Notes: a model not told the origin generated them from the letters alone. A DNA stretch of 64,000 bases from Ruminococcaceae bacterium UBA1741 (GCA_002315685.1 DCHX01000007.1:71203-135202); one strand, 5' to 3'. Counted from the first letter of the stretch, positions 25,375 through 33,699 are shown. Program-made: numbers and translations.

Positions 25375-25608
25375 TTATTTACCGCCGTTTAACAATTTAA
25401 GAAGTGCCTTTGCAGAATCGCTTGAAAGTATTTCTTTTATTTTTTCTTTATCGTTCAGAGCATCGCTTACTTTTTTTGCATCTTCGGGCGGAAGCGAGGA
25501 CAAAAGTGAAGACATATCACCGTTTTTAGCCTTGTTAATATCCTCCCTTTTAATTTTTCCGTTTCCCATATTCATTATATTTTCATAAAAGTTTTTGTTG
25601 TTATTCAT
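25375..25608 (-). CDS. Unknown small helical protein, first of the three-gene cluster
   Basis: A 77-residue charged helical protein (from KIKREDINKAKNGD through SSLPPEDAKKVSDALND to SSDSAKALLKLL). No domain is recognised. AGGAGGAATCAGT precedes the ATG, a good ribosome-binding site, so it is likely a real gene. It is transcribed away from the phosphodiesterase gene at 25665. The 56-bp gap upstream must hold both promoters. Confidence 0.6.
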   Translation of the reverse strand: MNNNKNFYENIMNMGNGKIKREDINKAKNGDMSSLLSSLPPEDAKKVSDALNDKEKIKEILSSDSAKALLKLLNGGK

Positions 25609-25664
25609 ACTGATTCCTCCTATAATATGTTATGTAGAAAAAATTGGTTGTATGAGGTATAAAA

Positions 25665-26141
25665 ATGCGAATTCTTGTAATTTCGGATTCCCATAAGCGA
25701 AGCGGGGTAGTAGATAGAATTATTTTGTCGGAGACTGATGCAAAAAACATCTTCTTTTTAGGGGATGTTGTAGAGGATATTGAAGATAAAATTTACGAAT
25801 ATACCGATAGGAATTTTTATATTGTATCGGGAAATTGCGATTATTTTTCAACATATAAATCCGTTGATACCGTAACGGTGGAAAATCATAAAATACTATT
25901 TACCCACGGTCATACTCTCGGAGTAAAATCGGGTAGTACGGGAATGCTTATTAAGACCGCACTCGAAAACAAATGCGATATTGTACTTTACGGTCATACG
26001 CATATTGCTAATATAGAGTATGCAAACGGTATTTATCTTGTGAATCCCGGTTCTGTTGCCTGTTCGAGAGAGGGTAGCGAATCTTATGCGGTTATTGACA
26101 TTTTAAGCAACGGCGTTTTGCCTCAAATTAAAAATATATAG
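25665..26141 (+). CDS. YfcE/MJ0936-type metallophosphoesterase
   Basis: A 158-residue binuclear-metal phosphodiesterase. The metal ligands are in order: ISDSH (D-x-H), FLGDVVED, SGNCDYF, FTHGHTLG and YGHTHIAN. This minimal form hydrolyses artificial phosphodiesters in vitro; its natural substrate is unclear. It is followed 10 bp downstream by the chromate transporter pair, so the three genes probably share a transcript. GAGGTATAAAA precedes the ATG. Confidence 0.9.
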   Translation: MRILVISDSHKRSGVVDRIILSETDAKNIFFLGDVVEDIEDKIYEYTDRNFYIVSGNCDYFSTYKSVDTVTVENHKILFTHGHTLGVKSGSTGMLIKTALENKCDIVLYGHTHIANIEYANGIYLVNPGSVACSREGSESYAVIDILSNGVLPQIKNI

Positions 26142-26151
26142 GAGAAATACA

Positions 26152-26748
26152 GTGAAAAAACAAAAAACTAAACTATTATTGCAGTTGTTTATTACATTCC
26201 TTAAAATAGGTGCATTCACATTCGGCGGCGGTTATGCTATGATTGCCCTTTTGCAAAATGAATTTGTTGAGCAGAAAAAGTGGCTTAAAAATGATGAGTT
26301 TTTAGATGTTGTGGCTATTGCCGAATCAACGCCCGGACCTATTGCAATTAACAGTTCAACCTATATAGGATATAAAATGGCAGGATTTTGGGGCTCGTTT
26401 TTTTCAACCCTTGCTATGTGTATTCCGTCCTTTACGATTATATTTATAATTTCGTTGTTCTTTGACAAATTTTTAGAGCTGACTTTTGTTAAGTATGCTT
26501 TTAAGGGGATACAGGTTTGTGTGGTATATTTGATTTTTACCGCAGGGCTGAAAATGCTTAAAGATATAAAGAAAACAAAATTTAATTGTATTATTTTCTT
26601 TGTGGTTTTAGCCGTGTTTGTCGGCTTTTCGCTTTTTGCCGTAAGCTTTTCTACAATTTATTATATATTAATATGCGGAACGATAGGACTGTTCGCCTAT
26701 GGTATTTCGCTTGTTAAAAAGGAGGAAAAGAATGACCGTATATCTTAA
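26152..26748 (+). CDS. chrA: Chromate transporter, first half-size subunit
   Basis: A 198-residue short-chain CHR family protein, equal to one half of the full-length ChrA. It has the family motif FGGGYAMIALLQNEFV, the conserved ESTPGPIAINSSTYIGYK, and about 5-6 membrane helices. Short-chain CHR proteins come in pairs, as here. The start is GTG after GGAGAAATACA. Chromate is the named substrate of the family, but in gut anaerobes another anion is quite possible. Confidence 0.88.
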   Translation: MKKQKTKLLLQLFITFLKIGAFTFGGGYAMIALLQNEFVEQKKWLKNDEFLDVVAIAESTPGPIAINSSTYIGYKMAGFWGSFFSTLAMCIPSFTIIFIISLFFDKFLELTFVKYAFKGIQVCVVYLIFTAGLKMLKDIKKTKFNCIIFFVVLAVFVGFSLFAVSFSTIYYILICGTIGLFAYGISLVKKEEKNDRIS

Positions 26749-27307
26749 ACTCTTTTTAACATTTCTTAAAATAGGTGCCGTATCGTTTGGCGGTGGATAC
26801 GGGATGATTTCTTTAATAAGAGAAACCGTTATCCAAAACGGATGGCTTACCGATGGAGAATTGCTTAATTTTATTGCCGTGTCCGAATCAACACCCGGTC
26901 CTATTGCTATAAATATGGCAACCTTTATAGGTTCTTCACAAGGCGGTATATTCGGCTCTTTTTGTGCAACGCTCGGTGTTGTACTACCGTCATTTGTGAT
27001 AATTCTAATTATTGTGGCTCTTGTATCAAATTTGCTTAAAATTGCCGGTGTGAAGGCGTTTTTAGGCGGTATCAGACCTTGCGTGATGTCTCTTATTATC
27101 GGAACGGCTATAACAATGGGGTTAAGTACCCTTTTAGGTCTTAAAACAGTATCAAACGAAATTGATGTAAACATAAAATCAATTATTATTTTAGGTATCA
27201 TTATTGTAATTCATTTCGTTGTAAAATATCTTTTGAAAAAGAAAATTAAGCCTATTATTATGATAATTATTTCGGCGTTTTTAGGTGTTGCCGTTTACAG
27301 CATATAA
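26732..27307 (+). CDS. chrA: Chromate transporter, second half-size subunit
   Basis: A 191-residue partner of the preceding gene with the same motifs, FGGGYGMISLIRETV and ESTPGPIAINMATFIG, and about 5-6 helices. The start is ATG 26732, eight bases after GGAGG, so the frame start at 26699 is too early; it overlaps the first gene by 17 bp. The two subunits probably make an antiparallel heterodimer, as inferred for paired CHR proteins. Ended by a bidirectional terminator. Confidence 0.88.
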   Translation: MTVYLKLFLTFLKIGAVSFGGGYGMISLIRETVIQNGWLTDGELLNFIAVSESTPGPIAINMATFIGSSQGGIFGSFCATLGVVLPSFVIILIIVALVSNLLKIAGVKAFLGGIRPCVMSLIIGTAITMGLSTLLGLKTVSNEIDVNIKSIIILGIIIVIHFVVKYLLKKKIKPIIMIIISAFLGVAVYSI

Positions 27308-27311
27308 AAAA

Positions 27312-27346
27312 ATCCCCATCCATTGCATTTAGCATTAGATGGGGAT
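27312..27346. terminator. Bidirectional terminator between chrA and the DMT gene
   Basis: ATCCCCATC (27312-27320) pairs with GATGGGGAT (27338-27346), with A runs before and T runs after, ending both converging genes. Confidence 0.85.
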
Positions 27347-27362
27347 ATGTTTTTAATTTCTT

Positions 27363-28286
27363 TCAGTTTGCCGTCTTTTTGAAAAATTCGGGGATTTGCG
27401 CAATTATTATTGCAACAAAAACAAGTGCACAACCGAGTAGCTCACGAGGGGATAGCTTGTTTCCCATAATAATCCAACCGCCGAGAGAGGCAAATACGCT
27501 TTCAAGACTCATAAAAATAGATGCCACGGCAGGCTCGGCATACCTTTGACCTATTATTTGTAAGGTGTATGCAAGACCGCTTGACAGAATACCCATATAA
27601 AGAATTTGGGGAAGAGCGGAATAGATATTTTGAATTGTGGTTTGCGGTTCGAAAATAACAGAAATAACGCCCGAAATTATACCGCACACCAAAAACTGAA
27701 CAAACGAAAGCAGTGGTCCGTCAATAATACCGCCGAACTTATCGACAAAGAGAATGTGAATAGTGCAGGAAAGAGCGCAAAACAGCATTAAAATATCCCC
27801 GAGGTATATTCCCGAAAGCCCTTGTGAAAGGCAAAGATAATAAATTCCTAAAAGTGCAATCATTACCGCAAGCCAAACAATAGGCGGAGTTTTCTTTTTT
27901 AGGGTAATTGAAACGATAGGCACTAATATTACATAAAGGGCGGTAATAAATCCTGCTCTTGCCTCGGCGGCACAGTTGTCGGGATAAACCGAAATTCCCA
28001 ATTGTTGAAAGTTTACCGAAAAAGCTAAAAATATACCGCATACGATACCGCCGATTACGGTAGATTTAATGTACGATTTATCGTTCTTGAAAATCTTTTC
28101 ATGGCGTAATTTGCTTTTTACAAACAGAAATATGAAAATTACCAAAGCACCCAAAAGAGAACGGGAACTGTTAAATGCAAATGGGGATATTAAATTTGAA
28201 GCATCATTTTGTACTACAAATGCAAGTCCCCAAATAAGAGATGCAAATGTTAGTATAAAACAACCTTTTATGTTGTTTTTTTGCAT
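27363..28286 (-). CDS. EamA/DMT family transporter
   Basis: A 307-residue membrane protein with ten predicted helices in two EamA repeats. The first repeat begins at GCFILTFASLIWGLAFVVQND and the second near GDILMLFCALSCTIHILFVDKF. Relatives export amino acids, nucleosides or other metabolites; the substrate is not evident. I start it at the ATG at 28286, which follows AAAAGGGGTGATATTT; the open frame extends 20 codons upstream without a site. Promoters for it and the diverging sufC lie in the 130-bp gap. Confidence 0.88.
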   Translation of the reverse strand: MQKNNIKGCFILTFASLIWGLAFVVQNDASNLISPFAFNSSRSLLGALVIFIFLFVKSKLRHEKIFKNDKSYIKSTVIGGIVCGIFLAFSVNFQQLGISVYPDNCAAEARAGFITALYVILVPIVSITLKKKTPPIVWLAVMIALLGIYYLCLSQGLSGIYLGDILMLFCALSCTIHILFVDKFGGIIDGPLLSFVQFLVCGIISGVISVIFEPQTTIQNIYSALPQILYMGILSSGLAYTLQIIGQRYAEPAVASIFMSLESVFASLGGWIIMGNKLSPRELLGCALVFVAIIIAQIPEFFKKTAN

Positions 28287-28356
28287 AAATATCACCCCTT
28301 TTACGAAATATATACTTAAATATATCATAATTTTTGATAAATGCAAATAGTTTATG

Positions 28357-28385
28357 TTGCAATTATTGTCAAAAAAAGGTATAAT
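28357..28385 (+). promoter_or_regulatory. Promoter of the suf genes
   Basis: TTGCAA (28357-28362), 17-bp spacer, TATAAT (28380-28385). Confidence 0.75.
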
Positions 28386-28416
28386 GTATGATAGTTAATT
28401 GTGTTCGGAGGAAAAA

Positions 28417-29154
28417 ATGCTTGAACTTATAAATGTATCTTATAATGCTCAAAGTGAATCGGGCGAAAAAGAGATACTAAAAGATATTTCTCTTAAATTC
28501 GAAGAAGGATTTATTGCAATTACCGGTCCTAACGGTGGCGGTAAATCTACTCTTGCCAAAATAATTGCGGGTATTATTACTCCGACTTCGGGTAAGATTT
28601 TGCTTGACGGCGAAGATATTACCGCTCTTTCGGTTACCGAAAGAGCTAAAAGGGGTATTAGCTTTGCTTTTCAGCAACCCGTTCGTTTTAAGGGCATTAC
28701 GGTTAAGGATTTAATTACTCTTGCCTGCGGTAAAGAAATTACCGTAGCTGAGGCTTGTGATTATTTATCACAAGTAGGTCTTTGTGCGAGAGATTATATT
28801 GACCGCGAGGTTAATGCTTCGCTTTCCGGCGGAGAACTTAAAAGAATTGAAATTGCTACTGTTCTTGCCAGGTCAACAAAGGTGTCGCTCTTTGATGAGC
28901 CGGAAGCCGGTATTGACCTTTGGAGTTTTAATAATCTTATAAATGTTTTTGAAAAGATGCACTCTAAACTCGGTGGCTCTATTATTATAATTTCTCATCA
29001 GGAAAAAATATTGAATATTGCCGATAAGGTTGCCGTTCTTGTGGGCGGTAAATTAGAGGCATTCGGCGCAAAGTCGGATATATTACCCGAATTGCTGAAT
29101 GCTACAAGTGCGGCTTGCAGTGTTCTTACAAACGGTTTGGAGGGGCAAAAATAA
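28417..29154 (+). CDS. sufC: Iron-sulfur cluster assembly ATPase SufC
   Basis: A 245-residue ABC ATPase. Walker A is GPNGGGKST, the signature is SLSGGELKRIEIA, and Walker B is VSLFDEPEAGIDLW, whose DEPEAGID is the hallmark of SufC. It powers conformational change of the SufB/D scaffold when Fe-S clusters are built. The start is ATG 28417, after GGAGGAAAAA; the TTG at 28399 is too early. Its stop overlaps the start of the scaffold gene (TAATG). There is no sufS, sufU or sufD of normal form beside it. Confidence 0.92.
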   Translation: MLELINVSYNAQSESGEKEILKDISLKFEEGFIAITGPNGGGKSTLAKIIAGIITPTSGKILLDGEDITALSVTERAKRGISFAFQQPVRFKGITVKDLITLACGKEITVAEACDYLSQVGLCARDYIDREVNASLSGGELKRIEIATVLARSTKVSLFDEPEAGIDLWSFNNLINVFEKMHSKLGGSIIIISHQEKILNIADKVAVLVGGKLEAFGAKSDILPELLNATSAACSVLTNGLEGQK

Positions 29155-30071
29155 TGAACGATACCGAAAAGCAACTCCTTAAAATTATCGCTGATATGGA
29201 CGGTGTTCCAAACGGTGCGTATAACATTCGTTCTAACGGCGCTTTGTTAGACAGAAAAACAACTCCGAATGTTGATATTAAAACTAAAACGGACAAGCCG
29301 GGTATTGATATTATTATAAGACCAAATACCAAAGGCGAGGTTATTCATATCCCGGTTGTTATTAACGAAACGGGACTTTCGGATACCGTTTATAACGATT
29401 TTATTATCGGCGACAATGCCGATGTTATCATTATGGCAGGTTGCGGTATTCACAACTGCGGCGATAACGAATCCCGTCACGACGGTGTTCATTCTTTCTT
29501 TGTCGGCAAGAATGCCCGTGTTAAGTATATTGAGCGTCATTACGGCGAGGGCGATGGTGTCGGTAAAAATGTTATGAATCCGACTACTGTTGTTAATATT
29601 GGCGAAAACGGTTATATGGAAATGGAAACTACTCAAATTAAGGGTATTGACGATACTGTTCGTGTAACTAATGCTACCGTTGCTGACGGCGGAACGCTCG
29701 TTATTAAAGAAAAGATAATGACTCATAAAAATCAAGTTGCAAAAACTGATTTTACGGTAAATCTTATCGGTAAAAACTCCGGTGCTAATGTCATTTCCCG
29801 TTCGGTCGCTAAGGATGATTCTTTCCAAAGCTTTAAGTCTAATATTAACGGCAACAATCTTTGTAACGGTCATACCGAATGTGATGCGATTATTATGGAC
29901 AATGCCCGTGTTGAGGCTATTCCCGAAATTTGCGCTAATCATATTGATGCCTCACTGATACACGAGGCCGCAATAGGCAAAATTGCGGGAGAACAGCTTA
30001 TTAAGCTTATGACATTAGGTCTTACCGAGCAGGAAGCCGAGCAAGAAATAATTAACGGATTTTTGAAATAA
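29154..30071 (+). CDS. SufB/SufD-family Fe-S scaffold, single short form
   Basis: A 305-residue member of the SufB/D family, with the beta-helix core (about 60-270) and the family end EICANHIDASLIHEAAIGKIAGEQL, which includes the conserved Asn-His and the interaction surface for SufC. It is shorter than SufB (about 460-480) and SufD (about 400), without the N-terminal extension. A two-gene SufC plus one SufB-like protein matches the minimal SUF-like system of anaerobes and archaea. Motif MAGCGIHNCG has candidate cluster cysteines. The start overlaps the sufC stop. Confidence 0.88.
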   Translation: MNDTEKQLLKIIADMDGVPNGAYNIRSNGALLDRKTTPNVDIKTKTDKPGIDIIIRPNTKGEVIHIPVVINETGLSDTVYNDFIIGDNADVIIMAGCGIHNCGDNESRHDGVHSFFVGKNARVKYIERHYGEGDGVGKNVMNPTTVVNIGENGYMEMETTQIKGIDDTVRVTNATVADGGTLVIKEKIMTHKNQVAKTDFTVNLIGKNSGANVISRSVAKDDSFQSFKSNINGNNLCNGHTECDAIIMDNARVEAIPEICANHIDASLIHEAAIGKIAGEQLIKLMTLGLTEQEAEQEIINGFLK

Positions 30072-30085
30072 AGGAAGTGCCTTTT

Positions 30086-30829
30086 GTGAATGAAATTAGC
30101 ATTTCTGCATCTATTGTTACTTATAATGACGGCGAAAAGGTTTTAAGGTGTGTAAAAAGTTTAGAAAAATATACGCTTAAATATCCGCTTAAAATATATG
30201 TTTTTGATAATGGCTCTGCCGATAATACCGTTTCTTTACTTAAAGAAAATACAACCGCCGAAATTTATGAAAATAATAAAAATTTAGGCTTCGGTGCGGC
30301 ACATAATTTAGCTTTACAAAAACCGCTTGGGGTTTATCATTTTGTGATAAATCCCGACATTGAGATAAATGATGATGTTATTTCGGATATGGTTGACTAT
30401 TTTGAAGACAACCGTGATGTTGTTATGGCAATGCCTAAAATACTTAATCTTGACGGCACCGAACAAAAGCTTCCGAAAGAAAAACCGACATTCAGAAGAC
30501 TCTTTTTAGGCCGTTTGTCGAAAAAAATAAGAGGTGCTTATGTTTGGGCGGATAGGGAAATAAACAGTCCTACCGAAATTGAATTTTGCAGCGGTTGCTT
30601 CTTTTGTATCAAAACTGATGTGTTTGAGCAAGAAAAAGGCTTCGATGAACGCTTCTTTATGTATCTTGAAGACGCCGATTTGGCTTTGCGCTCTAAAAAA
30701 TACGGCAAGGTTATGATACTTCCGCAGTTTTCCGTTACACATAAGTGGGAAAGAACAAGTGCAAAAAGCATTAAATATTTACTTATTCACACGGTTTCGT
30801 GTTTGAAATTTTTAGCAAAAAGGAGTTAA
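30086..30829 (+). CDS. Family 2 glycosyltransferase (rhamnosyltransferase-like)
   Basis: A cytoplasmic GT-A glycosyltransferase of about 247 residues. It shows SASIVTYNDGEKV, the first metal/nucleotide aspartates in FDNGSADNTV, and the later HFVINPDIEI as DxD-like acidic motif, with FMYLEDADLALR near the end. The resemblance is to WbbL-type dTDP-rhamnose transferases, which fits the rml genes just after it. The start is GTG 30086 after AAAGGAA; a GTG at 30077 is the alternative. The lack of a terminator after the suf genes 14 bp upstream suggests read-through. Confidence 0.87.
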   Translation: MNEISISASIVTYNDGEKVLRCVKSLEKYTLKYPLKIYVFDNGSADNTVSLLKENTTAEIYENNKNLGFGAAHNLALQKPLGVYHFVINPDIEINDDVISDMVDYFEDNRDVVMAMPKILNLDGTEQKLPKEKPTFRRLFLGRLSKKIRGAYVWADREINSPTEIEFCSGCFFCIKTDVFEQEKGFDERFFMYLEDADLALRSKKYGKVMILPQFSVTHKWERTSAKSIKYLLIHTVSCLKFLAKRS

Positions 30830-30835
30830 TGGCTA

Positions 30836-31729
30836 ATGAAAATAATGATAACCGGCTGTCACGGTCAGTTAGGTAACGAGTTGCAGTCAATTATTAAATC
30901 CGGAAAGAGTGAAATCGGTTTGATAGCCGATGAAATTAAGAATTCCACGGTAATACCGGTTGATATTGATGAACTTGATATTTCAAATTGCGACCAAACA
31001 TTAAAGTTTGTAAGCGAGAACAAACCGGATATAATTATTAACTGCGCGGCTATGACTAATGTTGACGGTTGCGAAACAATGAAAGATGTTGCCTTTAAGG
31101 TAAATGCGTTAGGTGTTAAAAACCTTGCGATTTCCGCAAAAAGAGTCGGCGCTAAATTTATTCATGTTTCTACCGACTATGTCTTTGCCGGAAACGGAAC
31201 AAAGCCTTATACCGAATGGGATATGATAAATCCCCAAAGCGTTTACGGCGCATCAAAGGCATTAGGAGAAAAATACGCCTTGACTTTTTGCGATAAAACA
31301 TTTATTGTAAGAACATCTTGGCTTTACGGATATATCGGTAAAAACTTTGTAAAAACCGTTCGCCGAGTAATAAGAGAACACGGAGGTATTACCGTTGTCA
31401 ATGACCAAAGAGGCAATCCTACCAATGCTAACGATTTGGCGCATCATCTCTTGAAGTTGGCGCTTACCGAAGAATACGGAATTTACCATTGTACCGGTGA
31501 GGGAGAATGCTCGTGGTATGATTTTGCGGTTAAAATTGCCGAATATTCGGAAATGGGCGATACCGTTAAACCTTGCACAACCGAAGAATACAACTCTAAA
31601 TACAATGTTCCTACTAAAAGACCTGAGTATTCTTCTCTTGATAATTTAGCACTTAAATGCACAGTCGGTAATGAAATGCGCGACTGGGAAATTGCATTAA
31701 AGGAATATATTTCTAAGGTGGAGGACTAA
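30836..31729 (+). CDS. rfbD: dTDP-4-dehydrorhamnose reductase
   Basis: Last step of dTDP-L-rhamnose synthesis. A 297-residue SDR protein with TGCHGQLGNEL as the nucleotide motif, the FIHVSTDYVFAG strand, and the YxxxK catalytic pair in VYGASKALGEKYA. GGAG precedes the ATG. It lies between the glycosyltransferase (6 bp) and rfbB (2 bp), so it is one unit supplying rhamnose for a cell-wall polymer. Confidence 0.93.
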   Translation: MKIMITGCHGQLGNELQSIIKSGKSEIGLIADEIKNSTVIPVDIDELDISNCDQTLKFVSENKPDIIINCAAMTNVDGCETMKDVAFKVNALGVKNLAISAKRVGAKFIHVSTDYVFAGNGTKPYTEWDMINPQSVYGASKALGEKYALTFCDKTFIVRTSWLYGYIGKNFVKTVRRVIREHGGITVVNDQRGNPTNANDLAHHLLKLALTEEYGIYHCTGEGECSWYDFAVKIAEYSEMGDTVKPCTTEEYNSKYNVPTKRPEYSSLDNLALKCTVGNEMRDWEIALKEYISKVED

Positions 31730-31731
31730 TA

Positions 31732-32799
31732 ATGAAAACTTATCTTGTAACCGGCGGTGCCGGATTTATCGGCTCAAACTTTGTAATTTATATGCTTAAC
31801 AAATATGATGATGTTAAGATTATAAATGTTGACAAGCTTACTTATGCGGGCAATCTTGAAAACTTAAAGAGTGTTGAAAATAACCCCAACTACTCTTTTG
31901 TTCAAGCTGATATTTGTGATAGAGAAGCAATTTCTGCGATTTTTGCTGAAAACGATATTGATTATGTAGTAAACTTTGCTGCGGAAAGCCATGTTGACAG
32001 AAGTATTACAAACCCCGAAATTTTTGTTAAGACAAATGTTGAGGGCACTGTTAATATGCTTCAATGTGCAAAGGTTGCATGGACCACCGGCGATGATACC
32101 TATAAGGAAGGCGTTAAATACCTTCAAGTTTCAACTGATGAGGTTTACGGTACATTAGGCGCAGAAGGCTACTTTATGGAAACCACTCCGCTTGACCCTC
32201 ATTCTCCGTATTCTTCTTCAAAAGCATCTGCCGACCTTTTCGTTAAGGCGTTTGGCGACACCTATAAATTCCCGATAAATATTACCCGTTGTTCAAATAA
32301 CTACGGTCCGTTCCAATTCCCCGAAAAGCTTATTCCGCTTATTATGAACAATACTCTTAAACATAAGGATTTGCCTGTTTACGGCGATGGAATGCAAATT
32401 CGCGACTGGCTTTATGTTGAGGACCATTGTAAAGCTATTGATATGGTTGTTCGCAACGGTAAATTAGGCGAGGTTTATAATGTCGGCGGACATAACGAAA
32501 AGCCGAATATTTTTATTGTTAAGTCGATTATTGAATACATTAAGGAAAATGTTGACGAAACTGTCGGCGAGCATATGATTAAGCATGTTACCGACCGTAA
32601 GGGACACGACCGCCGTTACGGTATTGACCCGCAAAAGATTAAGGATGCACTTGGCTGGTATCCCGAAACCTGTTTTGAGGTTGGTATCAAAAAGACAATG
32701 AAATGGTATCTTGATAATCAGGATTGGGTACAAAATGTTGTAAGCGGTGATTATCAAAACTATTATGACAAGATGTATAGCGGAAAGAAGGAAATCTAA
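31732..32799 (+). CDS. rfbB: dTDP-glucose 4,6-dehydratase
   Basis: Second step of the dTDP-rhamnose pathway. The 355-residue SDR enzyme has TGGAGFIGSNFV, the VSTDEVYGTLG strand with the Asp-Glu pair, and the catalytic YSSSKASADLF. It is full length. The stop and the start of rfbC overlap by one base. GGTGGAGGACTAATA precedes the ATG. Confidence 0.95.
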   Translation: MKTYLVTGGAGFIGSNFVIYMLNKYDDVKIINVDKLTYAGNLENLKSVENNPNYSFVQADICDREAISAIFAENDIDYVVNFAAESHVDRSITNPEIFVKTNVEGTVNMLQCAKVAWTTGDDTYKEGVKYLQVSTDEVYGTLGAEGYFMETTPLDPHSPYSSSKASADLFVKAFGDTYKFPINITRCSNNYGPFQFPEKLIPLIMNNTLKHKDLPVYGDGMQIRDWLYVEDHCKAIDMVVRNGKLGEVYNVGGHNEKPNIFIVKSIIEYIKENVDETVGEHMIKHVTDRKGHDRRYGIDPQKIKDALGWYPETCFEVGIKKTMKWYLDNQDWVQNVVSGDYQNYYDKMYSGKKEI

Positions 32800-33350
32800 T
32801 GGGTAAGTTTAACTTCATTAAGACTTCTATTGACGGTGTAATAATTGTTGAGCCAACCGCTTACGGCGATAATCGCGGCTACTTTATGGAAACCTATCAA
32901 AAAGAGGATTTTATTAAGGGCGGAATTGCCGTAGATTTTGTTCAGGATAATCAATCTATGTCAACAAAAGGCGTTCTCCGCGGACTTCATTTTCAAAAGC
33001 AGTTCAGTCAGTCAAAGCTTGTTCGTTGTATTAAGGGCGAGGTTTTTGATGTTGCCGTTGACCTTCGTGAAGGTTCTCCTACATTCGGCAAGTGGGAAGG
33101 TGTTGTTCTTTCGGCTGAAAACAAAAGACAATTCTTTATTCCGAAGGATTTTGCTCACGGATTTTTAGTGCTTTCCGATGAAGCCGAATTTGTTTATAAG
33201 GTTGACGATTTTTATCATCCTAATGATGAGGGCGGCTTAATGTGGAATGACCCCGATATCGGAATAGACTGGCCGATTTCCGAAGATATGGAAATTAACC
33301 TCTCCGATAAGGATAAACTACATCCTCCTTTCAAAAATTTCAAAAGATAA
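32799..33350 (+). CDS. rfbC: dTDP-4-dehydrorhamnose 3,5-epimerase
   Basis: Third enzyme of the pathway: epimerises C3 and C5. A 183-residue cupin with GDNRGYFMETYQKEDF, NQSMSTKGVLRGLHFQ (catalytic His), VFDVAVDLREGSPTFGKW, and IPKDFAHGFLVLSDEAEFVYKV. It ends the rml run. The first enzyme, glucose-1-phosphate thymidylyltransferase (rmlA), is not in the window. A hairpin follows whose arm is the next ribosome-binding site. Confidence 0.94.
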   Translation: MGKFNFIKTSIDGVIIVEPTAYGDNRGYFMETYQKEDFIKGGIAVDFVQDNQSMSTKGVLRGLHFQKQFSQSKLVRCIKGEVFDVAVDLREGSPTFGKWEGVVLSAENKRQFFIPKDFAHGFLVLSDEAEFVYKVDDFYHPNDEGGLMWNDPDIGIDWPISEDMEINLSDKDKLHPPFKNFKR

Positions 33351-33355
33351 TTTAT

Positions 33356-33399
33356 AAACCTCCCGATTTAGGACAAAATAATCCGTGAAAGGGAGGTTT
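33356..33399 (+). terminator. Hairpin combining the rfbC terminator and the next Shine-Dalgarno
   Basis: AAACCTCCC (33356-33364) pairs perfectly with GGGAGGTTT (33391-33399), with GGA/TCC pairing inside, then TTTTG. The GGGAGG arm is also the ribosome-binding site of the ATG at 33404. Confidence 0.75.
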
Positions 33400-33403
33400 T
33401 GTT

Positions 33404-33586
33404 ATGCAAAAAGGTTCTATGAATTTTATTAAAGGTATGGGCGCCGGAATGATAGCAGGAGCAGCGGTTGTAATTACCTGCAAAACGGTTTTAGGCGAGA
33501 GTAATCACGGAATCACAAAAGGCTCTGCGAAGATTGTCCGTGCGGCAGGAGATTTCATTGACGGAATCCAAACAATGTTCAAATGA
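33404..33586 (+). CDS. Small glycine-rich membrane protein
   Basis: A 60-residue protein with one membrane segment rich in Gly and Ala (GMGAGMIAGAAVVITCKTVL, about 11-30) and a positively charged tail. The Gly spacing suggests a glycine zipper that packs helices. It resembles the short YtxH-like proteins that are frequent in Clostridia, but I can name no function. Its ribosome-binding site GGGAGG lies in the arm of a terminator hairpin. Confidence 0.65.
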   Translation: MQKGSMNFIKGMGAGMIAGAAVVITCKTVLGESNHGITKGSAKIVRAAGDFIDGIQTMFK

Positions 33587-33598
33587 AAAGAAGTACCG

Positions 33599-33638
33599 GT
33601 TGCAGAGTGTCCTAACGGACGCTCCGCAACGAAATTTT
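33599..33638 (+). terminator. Terminator after the small membrane protein gene
   Basis: GTTGCAGAGTGTCC (33599-33612) with GGACGCTCCGCAAC (33617-33630), two G-U pairs, loop TAAC, then GAAATTTTTA. Confidence 0.8.
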
Positions 33639-33666
33639 TACTTAAAAAAGTTTTGAATAAAAAACC

Positions 33667-33694
33667 TTGACATATCTTATTTTTGTGTTATAAT
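33667..33694 (+). promoter_or_regulatory. Promoter of infC-rpmI-rplT
   Basis: TTGACA (33667-33672), 16-bp spacer, TATAAT (33689-33694). Confidence 0.88.
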
Positions 33695-33699
33695 CATAA

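Noticed and set aside
29247..29942. A 231-codon minus-strand gene opposite the SufB/D-like gene
   Set aside because: Antisense shadow of a well-conserved gene; composition dominated by Asn, Ile and Phe.
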